This document shows, piece by piece, positions 24,634 to 33,371 of a DNA stretch of 39,287 nucleotides. The position numbers were made by a program, and so were the translations under genes. Location of the stretch: NCBI GenBank assembly GCA_025358575.1, contig JANYJA010000054.1:1-39287 (forward strand). The letters are read 5' to 3'. The notes under the pieces were generated by a model. The model saw nothing but the letters and a program-made list of their open reading frames with translations, was not told the origin of the DNA and did not search any database. The first letter of the stretch is position 1. Every line of letters begins with the position of its first letter. Source of the DNA: Terriglobia bacterium (GTDB lineage Bacteria; Acidobacteriota; Terriglobia; Bryobacterales; Bryobacteraceae).

Positions 24634-26173
24634 ATTCAAGAACGAGCCGTATACCGATTTTTCTCTACCGGAAAATCGCAAGCGGATGGAAGCGGCACAA
24701 GAAAAAGTTCGCGGCGAACTGGGCCTTGAATATGAGTTGCTGATTTCCGGCGAGCGCCGCAAGACGGAGGCGAAGGCGAAGTCTACGAACCCGGCGCGGC
24801 CTTCGGAAGTGGTCGGCGTTTTGCAGAAAGCATCGGCCCATATGGCTGCCGAAGCCGTGGAATCGGCCTTCGCATACTTTCCAGAGTGGTCGCGCACGAC
24901 AGCCGAGAGCCGCGTTGCGATGCTGCTGCGCACGGGTAAGCTGCTGCGCGAACGCAAATTGGAATACAACGCGTGGCTGGTGTTCGAAGCGGGTAAGACT
25001 TGGCCCGAGGCCGAAGCGGAAGTGGCCGAAGCGATCGATTTTTGCGAATATTACGCACGGGAGATGGTTCGGTTGCACGGTCCGCAACCCGTAGTGCAAC
25101 TGCCCGGCGAGAAGGACGAACTTCGCTATCTGCCGCTTGGTGTAGGCGTGGTTATTCCCCCATGGAATTTCGCGCTGGCGATTTTGGCGGGTATGACGGT
25201 GGCGGCGCTGGTCACGGGAAATACCGTGATCGTCAAGCCTTCGAGCGAAACTCCGACCATTGCGGCGAAGTTTGTGGACCTGCTGCTCGAAGCCGGGTTT
25301 CCTCCGAAATCTTTCTGCTTCCTGACCGGCAGCGGCGCGGCGATCGGCGATGTCTTGGTGGCCCATCCGAAGACGCGGTTCATCTCGTTCACTGGCTCGC
25401 GCGACGTAGGCTTGCACATCAATGAACTAGCCGCCAAGCACCAACCGGGCCAACTATGGATTAAGCGCGTGGTGGCGGAGATGGGTGGCAAAGACGCCAT
25501 CGTGGTGGACGCGGAAAGCGACCTGGAAAAAGCGGTGGACGGCGTTCTCTATTCCGCATTCGGGTATCAAGGGCAGAAGTGTTCGGCGTGTTCACGCGCG
25601 ATTGTGCACGAGAAGGTGTATGACGATTTTCTGGAGCGCTTGGAGTCCAAGGCGAAGACGCTGAAAGTCGGGGCGCCGGACGACCCGCAGAATTATATGG
25701 GGCCGGTGATTAGCGAAAACGCGCGCAAAACGATCTTGCGCTACATCGAAACCGGCAAGACTGAGGGGCGGCTGCTGACTGGGAGCGCGACTCCGGCGGG
25801 CGAAGGTTATTTCATTCCGCCCACGATTATCGCGGATGTCGATCCCAAGGCGCGCATATTTCAGGAAGAGATTTTCGGACCGGTGCTGGCGGTCACCAAG
25901 GCTCGCGATTTTGCGCAAGCGCTCGATATGGCCAACGATTCGCAGTACGGGCTGACCGGGGCGGTGTTCTCCACGAACGCCCAGCATATTGAGGCGGCGC
26001 GCGACAAATTCTTCGTGGGAAACCTTTATGTCAACCGCAAATGCACCGGGGCGATGGTGGGGGCGCACCCATTTGGCGGATTTAATATGTCGGGCACGGA
26101 TTCGAAGGCAGGCGGCCCGGATTATTTACTTTTGTTCCTCCAAGGCAAAAGCATTGCCGAAAAGATGGCGTGA
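24617..26173 (+). CDS. pruA: 1-pyrroline-5-carboxylate (L-glutamate gamma-semialdehyde) dehydrogenase
   Basis: This aldehyde dehydrogenase oxidises glutamate semialdehyde to glutamate with NAD, the last step of proline breakdown. The 518-residue length, the N-terminus LAEFKNEPYTDFSLPEN and the RocA-type body fit the monofunctional P5CDH. The catalytic pair is Glu288 in VAEMGGKD and Cys322 in GQKCSACSR; the NAD site shows PPWNFALAIL and FTGSRDVG. I chose ATG 24617 because it gives the family's usual N-terminus; an in-frame ATG at 24590 is the alternative. It overlaps the MBL gene by 17 bases. No proline dehydrogenase is in the window. Confidence 0.93.
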   Translation: MRKLAEFKNEPYTDFSLPENRKRMEAAQEKVRGELGLEYELLISGERRKTEAKAKSTNPARPSEVVGVLQKASAHMAAEAVESAFAYFPEWSRTTAESRVAMLLRTGKLLRERKLEYNAWLVFEAGKTWPEAEAEVAEAIDFCEYYAREMVRLHGPQPVVQLPGEKDELRYLPLGVGVVIPPWNFALAILAGMTVAALVTGNTVIVKPSSETPTIAAKFVDLLLEAGFPPKSFCFLTGSGAAIGDVLVAHPKTRFISFTGSRDVGLHINELAAKHQPGQLWIKRVVAEMGGKDAIVVDAESDLEKAVDGVLYSAFGYQGQKCSACSRAIVHEKVYDDFLERLESKAKTLKVGAPDDPQNYMGPVISENARKTILRYIETGKTEGRLLTGSATPAGEGYFIPPTIIADVDPKARIFQEEIFGPVLAVTKARDFAQALDMANDSQYGLTGAVFSTNAQHIEAARDKFFVGNLYVNRKCTGAMVGAHPFGGFNMSGTDSKAGGPDYLLLFLQGKSIAEKMA

Positions 26174-26340
26174 TGCTAGTCTAAAGTTGCCCCGATTTGA
26201 AGGGGACCAGCAAGTTAAAAGAATAGGGTCAACTCTGTTCGACGCGGCGCGATTTGGGCAGGCTTTCCTTGGGGATAGTCTGCCCGCCGCATTTCTGGGC
26301 ACGGAACCGGTCAAGAGTAAACTGATAAGTCGGGGAGCCT

Positions 26341-27465
26341 ATGAGAAGCCTTGGCTTATTGTTGCTTGTAGCTTGCAATGCAGCGCTTGCTTCGTCTCCG
26401 ATCGTCTCGCAAGATTTTGAGGGCGGCGAATCGGGGTGGATCACGATGGGGACAGCGGCATCCGTTCACACCACACACGACCCCGCGAATGTGAAAGGCG
26501 GGAAAGCGTCGCTCCAGTTTGACTACACCGCCGGGAAGGGTATGAGCATCGCGGTTTTTCCGCTTCGCGATGTCTCCCTGGCGGGTATGAAAACGCTGCG
26601 CTTCTGGCTCAAAACCGAATCGGCCACAGCGATTGCGGTACTGCTGAGCGAGAAGGACGACATGGGAGGGCGTTACTCCTCGATCGTCTGGTCGCCCAAA
26701 GGGCAATGGCAGCACGTGGAGCTGACTCCATCCGATTTCCATTTGGCGGAGGGGCCGAACGACCCGAAGGACGCGGATGGCAAGCTCGATTTGGATCAAC
26801 TTACGGCGGTGAGTCTGATCGATCTCAGCCAGATGTTGAACACCGACAAAGATGGGGAATCGGCGCCTATTTGGAGAGATTCGCATAGCGGCGCGCAGAA
26901 GCTGTGGATCGACGATTTCGAGGCGCTCGACACCGCTTCGGCCGCAGGACCCGTAAGCAAGGCCGATGGCACGTTGATCGACAACTTTGGCAGACCGCAA
27001 CTAGCATGGCTGACGCTTGGAGGGGTGGATTTGACTCTTGACGAGTCCGGCGGCCCGCTCAAGCAGCGCGCGATGAAAGCTTCGTATCAGCAAACGGAAG
27101 GCCGGTTCGTTTTGATCACGCGGCCGGGTCGTTTGGCTCTGGGCAAGGCCAACCGATTAGCCTTCGACATCGCCTCGGACGCTCCCGCGCATCTGGTTAT
27201 CTCGCTCGAAGAGCTTGCTCCGGGCGCGGATCAAGGGCCGCGGTACAACGTCGATATCGATGTGCCGGGCGGCAAGTCCGACCACCGCGAATTGGACTTG
27301 GCCGCCTTCCAGCTCGATGAGAACGGACTGAAAGATTCGAATGGCAAGCTCGACCTGGACCGGATCAAGGCTCTTTCGATTGTCGACGTGACGGCGGCGT
27401 ATACGCAGGAAACCGCGAAGAATACCTTGTGGATCGGCGATATCCGCGCGGTTTCGCGACCGTAG
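26341..27465 (+). CDS. Secreted protein with two tandem carbohydrate-binding-like domains
   Basis: The 374-residue product starts with a signal sequence (MRSLGLLLLVACNAALASS). It contains a possible lipobox LVAC, so it could be a lipoprotein, or be cut at ALA/S. Two similar beta-sandwich units follow (about 22-195 and 210-374). Each ends with a matching stretch: DGKLDLDQLTAVSLIDLSQM in the first and NGKLDLDRIKALSIVDVTAA in the second, followed by KLWIDDFEAL or TLWIGDIRAV. This resembles CIA30/galactose-binding-like domains. Binding of a glycan is inferred from fold only. The 167-bp gap upstream shows no gene. The stop lies 2 bases from the convergent oxidoreductase stop. Confidence 0.7.
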   Translation: MRSLGLLLLVACNAALASSPIVSQDFEGGESGWITMGTAASVHTTHDPANVKGGKASLQFDYTAGKGMSIAVFPLRDVSLAGMKTLRFWLKTESATAIAVLLSEKDDMGGRYSSIVWSPKGQWQHVELTPSDFHLAEGPNDPKDADGKLDLDQLTAVSLIDLSQMLNTDKDGESAPIWRDSHSGAQKLWIDDFEALDTASAAGPVSKADGTLIDNFGRPQLAWLTLGGVDLTLDESGGPLKQRAMKASYQQTEGRFVLITRPGRLALGKANRLAFDIASDAPAHLVISLEELAPGADQGPRYNVDIDVPGGKSDHRELDLAAFQLDENGLKDSNGKLDLDRIKALSIVDVTAAYTQETAKNTLWIGDIRAVSRP

Positions 27466-27467
27466 AC

Positions 27468-28610
27468 TTAGACATCGGCCCAAGCGTGTTTGCTCGAACT
27501 GTCTAAGACCTTGTCCAATATTTGCAGCTGACGCAAGCCGTCCGAAAACTGCGGATATTCCACCGCCGCCGACCGGTCCGCAACAGTTCGATAAAATCTT
27601 CGGAACAATTGTTTAAACGTGTCGTCGTAGCCTTCGCTATGGCCGCCGGGCAAATCGGCATAGGAGCGGGCTTCGGGCTGCATCAAAGACGGGTCTTTCA
27701 CGATAAACCGGTTTGGCTCATTGCGGTGCCCGATCCAAAGCTCATCGGGCTTCTCCTGATCCCATGTCACCGAAGCTTTGGAGCCGTAAATTTCCATGCA
27801 TAGCCGGTTCTTTCGTCCGCTCGAAACTTGGCTGACGGTGAATGCCCCGCGCGCGCGATCGCCCAATCGTAAAAGCACCGCGGCGAAATCTTCGGTATCG
27901 ATGGCGACCTCTTCAAACTCATCCGGCTGCGTATTCTTGCCGGCGAAAGTCTCGATTGAGCCTTTCGGCTTCTTGCGCGTCTTATGAAAGGTCTGCAGAT
28001 CGGCGCAAAGCGACGTAATTCTCAGACCCGTGAGGTGCTCCACCATATCGCACCAGTGCGTGCCGATGTCGGCGAAACAGCGGGACCGCCCATTAGCCGC
28101 GGGATCGATGCGCCAGTTCCAGTCGGTGTCGTAGAGCAGCCAATCCTGCGAATATGTGCCTTGCACGGCGTAAATCTCGCCGAGCTCCCCGGCCTCGCGC
28201 AGACGCCGAATGTTTTGCACTAAGGGGTAATAGCGGAGATTGTGAAATGTGCAATTTGCTAAATTCTTTTCTTTGGCCAGGGTGACCAACTGCTGGGCCT
28301 CGGCAACACTCGTAGCAAGCGGTTTCTCGCACAACACGTGTTTTCCAGCTTCCATCGCGGCCTTGGCCATGGGGAAGTGGAGGACGTTAGGGGTGCACAC
28401 ATGGACGGCGTCGATCGACGGGTCTTTCAGCAGTTCACGATAGTCCCCCGTGGTTCGCTCAACGCCAACTTCCTCGCCAAATTTGCGGGCTTTCTCGGCA
28501 TTGCTGGCGGCAATTCCGGCAACCTCCACGTTTCCTAATCGGCGAATCCCTTCGGTGTGAACCCGCCCCATAAATCCGGTGCCGAAAACGGCAGTTTTCA
28601 ATTTGCGCAT
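27468..28610 (-). CDS. Gfo/Idh/MocA-family NAD(P)-dependent oxidoreductase
   Basis: The 380-residue protein has the Rossmann start [20 protein letters not shown], the catalytic-lysine motif LCEKPLA and the dimerisation/active-site motif [13 protein letters not shown] in the second domain. Family members oxidise or epimerise sugars and inositols; the precise substrate cannot be read. There is no signal peptide, so it is cytoplasmic. The ATG at 28610 is divergent from the small membrane protein at 28665, with about 54 bp shared upstream. Confidence 0.9.
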   Translation of the reverse strand: MRKLKTAVFGTGFMGRVHTEGIRRLGNVEVAGIAASNAEKARKFGEEVGVERTTGDYRELLKDPSIDAVHVCTPNVLHFPMAKAAMEAGKHVLCEKPLATSVAEAQQLVTLAKEKNLANCTFHNLRYYPLVQNIRRLREAGELGEIYAVQGTYSQDWLLYDTDWNWRIDPAANGRSRCFADIGTHWCDMVEHLTGLRITSLCADLQTFHKTRKKPKGSIETFAGKNTQPDEFEEVAIDTEDFAAVLLRLGDRARGAFTVSQVSSGRKNRLCMEIYGSKASVTWDQEKPDELWIGHRNEPNRFIVKDPSLMQPEARSYADLPGGHSEGYDDTFKQLFRRFYRTVADRSAAVEYPQFSDGLRQLQILDKVLDSSSKHAWADV

Positions 28611-28664
28611 AGACGTATCGCGTCCACTCTATCGCAATTGCTGGTACAGTGATAGTCAATCGAT

Positions 28665-29003
28665 ATGGTGGTGAGGATCCGTTTCCCGCGTGGCGCGATG
28701 GTGGAGCGGCGGCGCGGCAAAAATGGAGGAATCGCCTCTGCATTTGCGGGTTTTTTGACGCTGGTCTCGGTCACCTGCTTCATTCTCGCGGTGTGGCGGC
28801 TCGGAGCCGATTTAGACTGGTTCGGTCCATTCGTGATCTCCGATGGATTCTTCTCGCACGGGCAAGTTTGGTCGGCTACCGCAATTTTTGTGCAGTACGC
28901 TTCTTGGCGGCTAAAGCGATACGCCAAAGCGTTGCCTGCGGTCGAAACCCCGGAAGCCGTGGCGGAATCCGAGGCGCGGAAAAGTCGCGCCGTGAGTTTC
29001 TGA
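28665..29003 (+). CDS. Small two-segment membrane protein, unknown
   Basis: The 112-residue product has a basic start, one strong membrane segment (IASAFAGFLTLVSVTCFILA), a second hydrophobic region around FVISDGFFSHGQVWSATAIF, and a charged C-terminal tail. I recognise no family. ATG 28665 has no strong ribosome binding site; ATG 28698 is an alternative that would keep the membrane segments. It lies 26 bases before the rhomboid gene and is probably co-transcribed with it. Confidence 0.6.
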   Translation: MVVRIRFPRGAMVERRRGKNGGIASAFAGFLTLVSVTCFILAVWRLGADLDWFGPFVISDGFFSHGQVWSATAIFVQYASWRLKRYAKALPAVETPEAVAESEARKSRAVSF

Positions 29004-29029
29004 TATCCTAAGCGTTAGGAATTCACTTC

Positions 29030-29776
29030 ATGCGATACGATACGCGGTATCGATCCAGCGGTTCCCGTTTTTCCGGCTTCTTTCCAGCGGGGGTCAAGTG
29101 GCTGTTGATCTCCAACATCGCCCTTTTCATTCTCTATTTTTTTGCCGAACGCAGCGATTACGGGCAATATTTCCGCTTGTTTGCGCTGGTTCCCAGAACG
29201 ATACTGCAAGGGTATATTTTCCAGCTGTTCACCTACATGTTCCTCCACGATCCAGGAGGGTTTGGGCATATTCTCTTCAACATGTTGACGCTTTGGATGT
29301 TTGGCGCGGACCTGGAGAGAACATGGGGGACGCGCCGCTTCCTGAGTTACTACATGGCGTGCGGCGTCTTCGCCGGGATCTGCGTGGTTATCGCCAGCCT
29401 GATTTTTGGAGGGCTGGACACGCGCACCATCGGCGCCTCGGGCGCGATTTACGGATTGCTGCTGGCTTTCGGAATGTTGTATCCGGATCGCACTATTTTG
29501 TTCAGTTTCCTCTTCCCGATCAAGGCGAAGTACTTCGTGATGATTCTGGGCGCGATCGCGTTCCTTAGTTCGTTCAATGTGAACAGCAAAGTCAGCAATA
29601 TCGCGCATCTGGGCGGAATGCTCTTTGGGTACGCCTACCTAAAGATGCGGTTCGCGAGCGTGGATTTCAATTTCCTTGGCAAGCAGTATCAGCAGTGGAA
29701 ACTGCAGCGCGCGAAAAGGAAGTTTCAAGTTTACATGCGCAAGCACGAGTCCGACCGCGAACCGCGAGTTCACTAG
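29030..29776 (+). CDS. Rhomboid-family intramembrane serine protease
   Basis: Rhomboids cut membrane proteins within the lipid bilayer. This 248-residue protein has about six membrane segments and the catalytic dyad: Ser137 in GASGAIYGLL and His193 in HLGGMLFGY. The loop after the first segment contains TYMFLHDPGGFGHILFNML, matching the conserved region with His and Asn that forms the oxyanion site. The C-terminus is a basic cytoplasmic tail. Its substrate is unknown. Confidence 0.92.
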   Translation: MRYDTRYRSSGSRFSGFFPAGVKWLLISNIALFILYFFAERSDYGQYFRLFALVPRTILQGYIFQLFTYMFLHDPGGFGHILFNMLTLWMFGADLERTWGTRRFLSYYMACGVFAGICVVIASLIFGGLDTRTIGASGAIYGLLLAFGMLYPDRTILFSFLFPIKAKYFVMILGAIAFLSSFNVNSKVSNIAHLGGMLFGYAYLKMRFASVDFNFLGKQYQQWKLQRAKRKFQVYMRKHESDREPRVH

Positions 29777-29835
29777 AAACCTCTAAACCGGTCAGTCCGT
29801 CTTTAGAATACGATAGTGTCTGAAGGACTCCTCCC

Positions 29836-30945
29836 ATGAAAATCTGGTTTGTTTTGAGTAGCGCCGTATTTTTTATCGGTACGGGAATTTGGGCGCAGGA
29901 AGGTCCCACGACCACGGGCCAGACGGTAGCAAAGCCTCGGAAGAAAGACGCCGGCGAAACCGATCTTCCGAAAATTCCGTCCAAATTGAAAAATAAGGGC
30001 GATATTCCGGAAGGCCTACCTAGCTTCAAAGTCGACACCAATGTCGTCAGCCTCGACGTTGCCGTGCTCGACAACAAAGGGCATTTCATTCCGGGCATTC
30101 CACGCGGGAATTTTCGAGTGCTGGAAGATGGTGTGCCCCAGCAGATTTCGAATTTCGGACTGACCGAAGCTCCCATGACGGTGGCGCTGGTGATCGAATT
30201 CAGCAATCTTTTCCAGCAATATTACTCCGAAGGCTGGTATCAGACGCTGGTAGCCGCCTACGGCTTTGTGGAAATGCTGAAGCCGGAGGATTACGTGGCT
30301 GTGGTGGCGTACGACATGCGTCCCGAGATTCTTTCGGACTTTAGCACGGACCGCCGCAAGACGAGCGAGGCCTTGCAGCGGCTGCGAATCGCTTCATTCT
30401 CCGAATCGAATATGTTCGATGCGCTCGTCGACATGGAGGACCGCATGTCCAGCATTGAGGGGCGCAAGGCTATCGTGCTGATTGGGTCGGGGCTCGACAC
30501 TTTCAGCAAACTCACTTTCGACAAGACTCGCCGCAAACTTCAAGACGATGCGGTGCCGATTTACGCCCTGGGCACGCTGCAGGCCATGCGCGAGCGGGCC
30601 GACGCTTCGGGCCGGATGGGCGCTATTCAGCGGATGGACTTTCTTCAGGCCGATAACCAGATGCGCACGTTCGCCAAGGAAACTGGCGGCATGGCGTTCT
30701 TCCCCCGCTTTATTGGCGAGCTGCCGAGCATCTTTCAAAACATCCAACAGGCTTTGCGCAATCAATATTCACTGGGATATCAGCCATCGAACCAGGCTAA
30801 GGACGGCAAATTCCGAAAGATCAAGGTGGTGCTGGTGGACCCGCGCACCAATGAGCCGCTTCCGGTCAAGGACGAGAAGGGCAAGCCGATTAAGTACCAG
30901 ATTATCGCGAAGGCCGGCTATACGGCACCGAGAGAAGTTGAGTGA
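29836..30945 (+). CDS. Exported VWFA-related protein of acidobacterial type
   Basis: The 369-residue product has a signal peptide ending at IWA/QEG, then the family's N-terminal run (FKVDTNVVSLDVAVLDNKGH, FRVLEDGVPQQISNF) and a von Willebrand A-like domain (about 115-320), ending in NQYSLGYQPSNQ. This is the layout of the acidobacterial VWFA-related domain (TIGR03436), present in many copies in Solibacter-like genomes. The metal-site motif DxSxS is altered here to EFSNL (in VALVIEFSNLFQQYY), so metal-dependent binding may be weakened or lost. Function is unknown. Confidence 0.88.
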   Translation: MKIWFVLSSAVFFIGTGIWAQEGPTTTGQTVAKPRKKDAGETDLPKIPSKLKNKGDIPEGLPSFKVDTNVVSLDVAVLDNKGHFIPGIPRGNFRVLEDGVPQQISNFGLTEAPMTVALVIEFSNLFQQYYSEGWYQTLVAAYGFVEMLKPEDYVAVVAYDMRPEILSDFSTDRRKTSEALQRLRIASFSESNMFDALVDMEDRMSSIEGRKAIVLIGSGLDTFSKLTFDKTRRKLQDDAVPIYALGTLQAMRERADASGRMGAIQRMDFLQADNQMRTFAKETGGMAFFPRFIGELPSIFQNIQQALRNQYSLGYQPSNQAKDGKFRKIKVVLVDPRTNEPLPVKDEKGKPIKYQIIAKAGYTAPREVE

Positions 30946-31017
30946 CACTTCGGCGCGGAAGTCAAGAACTCGATTTGGTTGTTTTTGAAGCTGATGCGAA
31001 TGCGTTGACTCGCTGTC

Positions 31018-31500
31018 ATGGGTCTGTTACCTTTGCTCGGTCTCATGAAGAAATCGGATCGCCATTTTTCCCAGCCACAAAAAATTTTACTCGTCGATGA
31101 TAATCGGCTTGGTCTTGCAGCGCGTCGCCAAGTGCTGGAAGAATTGGGTTACGAAATCGTAACCACAACCAGCGCGGAAGCGGCGCTCGAAATTGTTTCG
31201 TCGCAGCACTTCGACCTGGTAGTCACCGACTACAAGATGTATGAAATGAACGGCCTGCAGTTGATTGCGCGGCTGCGGGTGACCGCGCCGAACCTGCCCA
31301 CGATTCTTTTGTCCGGGTTCGTGGAGCCTCTTGGCTTGACGGAAGAATCGACTGGAGCCAGTGCGGTAATCTCAAAGAGCGCGGGAGAAGTGGGCCATCT
31401 AACGCGCACGGTGCGCAGCTTGCTGGCATCGCGAATCAATCGGAAGCCAGCGTCTTCGCAGCGGTCCTCGTCGGCGGCGGCGGCGGTCCGAAAAGACTAA
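31018..31500 (+). CDS. Stand-alone response regulator receiver domain
   Basis: The 160-residue protein is a single CheY-like receiver without an output domain. The acidic pair is Asp27-Asp28 (LLVDDN), the phosphoacceptor is Asp71 (VVTDYKM), the switch Ser is Ser99 (LLSGF) and the conserved Lys is Lys120 (ISKS). The C-terminal tail is Ser/Ala/Arg-rich and probably disordered. No histidine kinase is nearby. ATG 31018 is used; ATG 31045 (MKKSDRHFSQ) is equally possible, as neither has a good ribosome binding site. Confidence 0.85.
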   Translation: MGLLPLLGLMKKSDRHFSQPQKILLVDDNRLGLAARRQVLEELGYEIVTTTSAEAALEIVSSQHFDLVVTDYKMYEMNGLQLIARLRVTAPNLPTILLSGFVEPLGLTEESTGASAVISKSAGEVGHLTRTVRSLLASRINRKPASSQRSSSAAAAVRKD

Positions 31501-31526
31501 GGGACGCGGACGGGTCCATTCAAAAG

Positions 31527-33353
31527 GTGTTTTTTTCACGGGCGAGGATCGGGATTTTGGCCGGAATCTTTGCCGTTTTGGTCGCGCGAAATGCGCTTGC
31601 AGTCTCCCATCCGCCCAGCCGCGGACGCGCGCGCTCTCCTTTACGCGCTTCGTCGGGAAAACAAATTTCTCCGGATCGACGCATCGCTGCCCACTGGATG
31701 AAATCGCTGAAGTTACGCGACCAGATCGCGCAACTGGTGGTGATCCCGTTCAGCGGTCAAGCGCTGAATCTGAAGTCAAAACTGGATCGAGATTTCATAA
31801 ACCTCGTGAAGAAGACTCACGTCGGTGGCTTGATTCTGGTAAATGTTTCGCAAGGCCACTTGGTGCAGCGCGCCGACCCGGCCACGGTCGCCGGTATCGT
31901 CAATCGGATTCAGAAGTATGCGCGCGTCCCGCTCATCGTTTCGGGCGACCTGGAGCGCGGCGCCTCGATGCGTTTCAACGACACTACAATATTTCCGCAC
32001 GCGATGGCGTTTGCGGCGGCTCACGATCCCGCGGCGGCGCGCTATGAAGGCGAAATCACAGCGCGCGAGGCGCGGGCCATCGGTTTGCAGTGGGTCTTTT
32101 ACCCGGTGGCGGATGTCAATAACAATCCCGATAACCCCATCATCAATATCCGGTCGTTCGGTGAAAACCCCGCCGACGTTTCGGAGTACGTGAAAGCGTT
32201 CATTCAAGGCGCGAATCAGGACCCGAGACACCGTTTGCTCACAACGGCCAAGCATTTTCCCGGGCATGGCGATACTTCGGTGGATTCGCATTTGAATCTC
32301 GCCACGATTACCGGGGATAAGAAGCGGCTTTCCGAAGTGGAGCTGGTGCCGTTTCGCGCTGCAATTGCCGCGGGGGTGGATTCGGTGATGACGGCGCATA
32401 TTGCCGTGCCGGCGCTCGATTCCGCGGAAACTCCGGCCACGCTTTCGCGGGCGATCATTACGGATCTTCTTCGCGATGAGCTGAACTTTCACGGCTTGGT
32501 GGTGACGGACGCGCTTGAAATGGGCGGCATCGCGAAAGGTTTCGGGGGGGGCGAGGCGGCCGTTAAGGCTCTGGAAGCGGGGGCTGACGTGCTGCTAATG
32601 CCAACCGATCCCGTGGAGGCAATTGATGCGGTCTACGGCGCGGTAAAGAGCGGACGTATCACCCGCGAGCGAATCTTGCAGAGCGTGTCGCGCTTACTTG
32701 CCGCCAAGGCTCGCGTCGGATTAGGCGCTCAGAAACTGGTGAACGTGAAGGCGATTCCGAAGCTTGTGAATACGCCGGAAGCCAACGCGCGCGCACAGCA
32801 GATTGCCGAGCGCGCCGTGACTTTGGTTAAGAACGAGCGGCAACTGGTTCCTCTGCGAGACGCCGCGAAGGCATGTTTCGTCGTGTTGAAGGAGGGCAAT
32901 GCTTCGGTGCAAGGTCAGGCGTTCACCCAGGAACTGCAGGCGCGCGTGCCTGCCGCAAAGTTCATGACGCTCGATTCGCATATGGAAGATGCGGAGCTAA
33001 GTTCTTATGAACAGCAGTTGCAGCCTTGCGAAGCTCTGGTGGTGTCGGCGTTTGCCAGCGTCGCCGCGTATCGGGGAAATGTAGCGTTGGGCGGCGGATT
33101 CCCGGCGCTAGTCGATCGTTTGATCGCGACCAGGAAGCCGCTGGTCTTCGTGGCCTTGGGGAACCCTTACCTGCTGCGCAATTTTCCGGGCGTCTCGGCG
33201 TATTTGACGACATTTAGCACGGTGCCGCCTTCGGAGATAGCAGCGGTCCGCGCATTAATCGGCGTTACTGCGATTACGGGGAAGCTGCCGATCACGATCC
33301 CTGGCCTCGCGCAATACGGCGACGGCATTCAGGTTCCGCTGGCCGAGCGATAG
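31527..33353 (+). CDS. Exported glycoside hydrolase family 3, beta-N-acetylhexosaminidase (NagZ-like)
   Basis: A GTG start gives a 608-residue protein with signal peptide (IGILAGIFAVLVARNALA). The GH3 barrel carries KHFPGHGDTSVDSH, the NagZ-type loop whose His255 acts as acid/base, and the nucleophile Asp328 in VVTDALEMGGI. A C-terminal GH3 alpha/beta sandwich (about 420-608) extends it beyond single-domain NagZ, as in some Bacteroidetes and Acidobacteriota enzymes. The likely role is release of N-acetylhexosamine from peptidoglycan fragments or other glycans outside the cytoplasm. The convergent peptidase stop lies 18 bases downstream. Confidence 0.88.
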   Translation: MFFSRARIGILAGIFAVLVARNALAVSHPPSRGRARSPLRASSGKQISPDRRIAAHWMKSLKLRDQIAQLVVIPFSGQALNLKSKLDRDFINLVKKTHVGGLILVNVSQGHLVQRADPATVAGIVNRIQKYARVPLIVSGDLERGASMRFNDTTIFPHAMAFAAAHDPAAARYEGEITAREARAIGLQWVFYPVADVNNNPDNPIINIRSFGENPADVSEYVKAFIQGANQDPRHRLLTTAKHFPGHGDTSVDSHLNLATITGDKKRLSEVELVPFRAAIAAGVDSVMTAHIAVPALDSAETPATLSRAIITDLLRDELNFHGLVVTDALEMGGIAKGFGGGEAAVKALEAGADVLLMPTDPVEAIDAVYGAVKSGRITRERILQSVSRLLAAKARVGLGAQKLVNVKAIPKLVNTPEANARAQQIAERAVTLVKNERQLVPLRDAAKACFVVLKEGNASVQGQAFTQELQARVPAAKFMTLDSHMEDAELSSYEQQLQPCEALVVSAFASVAAYRGNVALGGGFPALVDRLIATRKPLVFVALGNPYLLRNFPGVSAYLTTFSTVPPSEIAAVRALIGVTAITGKLPITIPGLAQYGDGIQVPLAER

Positions 33354-33371
33354 CGTCTCGTGAGTCGCCAT

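Noticed and set aside
24665-25417. 250-codon minus-strand frame
   Set aside because: Antisense to the P5C dehydrogenase, Arg/His/Gln-rich and without recognisable motifs.
26174-26340. Riboswitch or small RNA in the gap before the tandem-domain secreted protein
   Set aside because: Only a weak 4-bp CCCC/GGGG pairing is visible; no conserved RNA motif could be supported.
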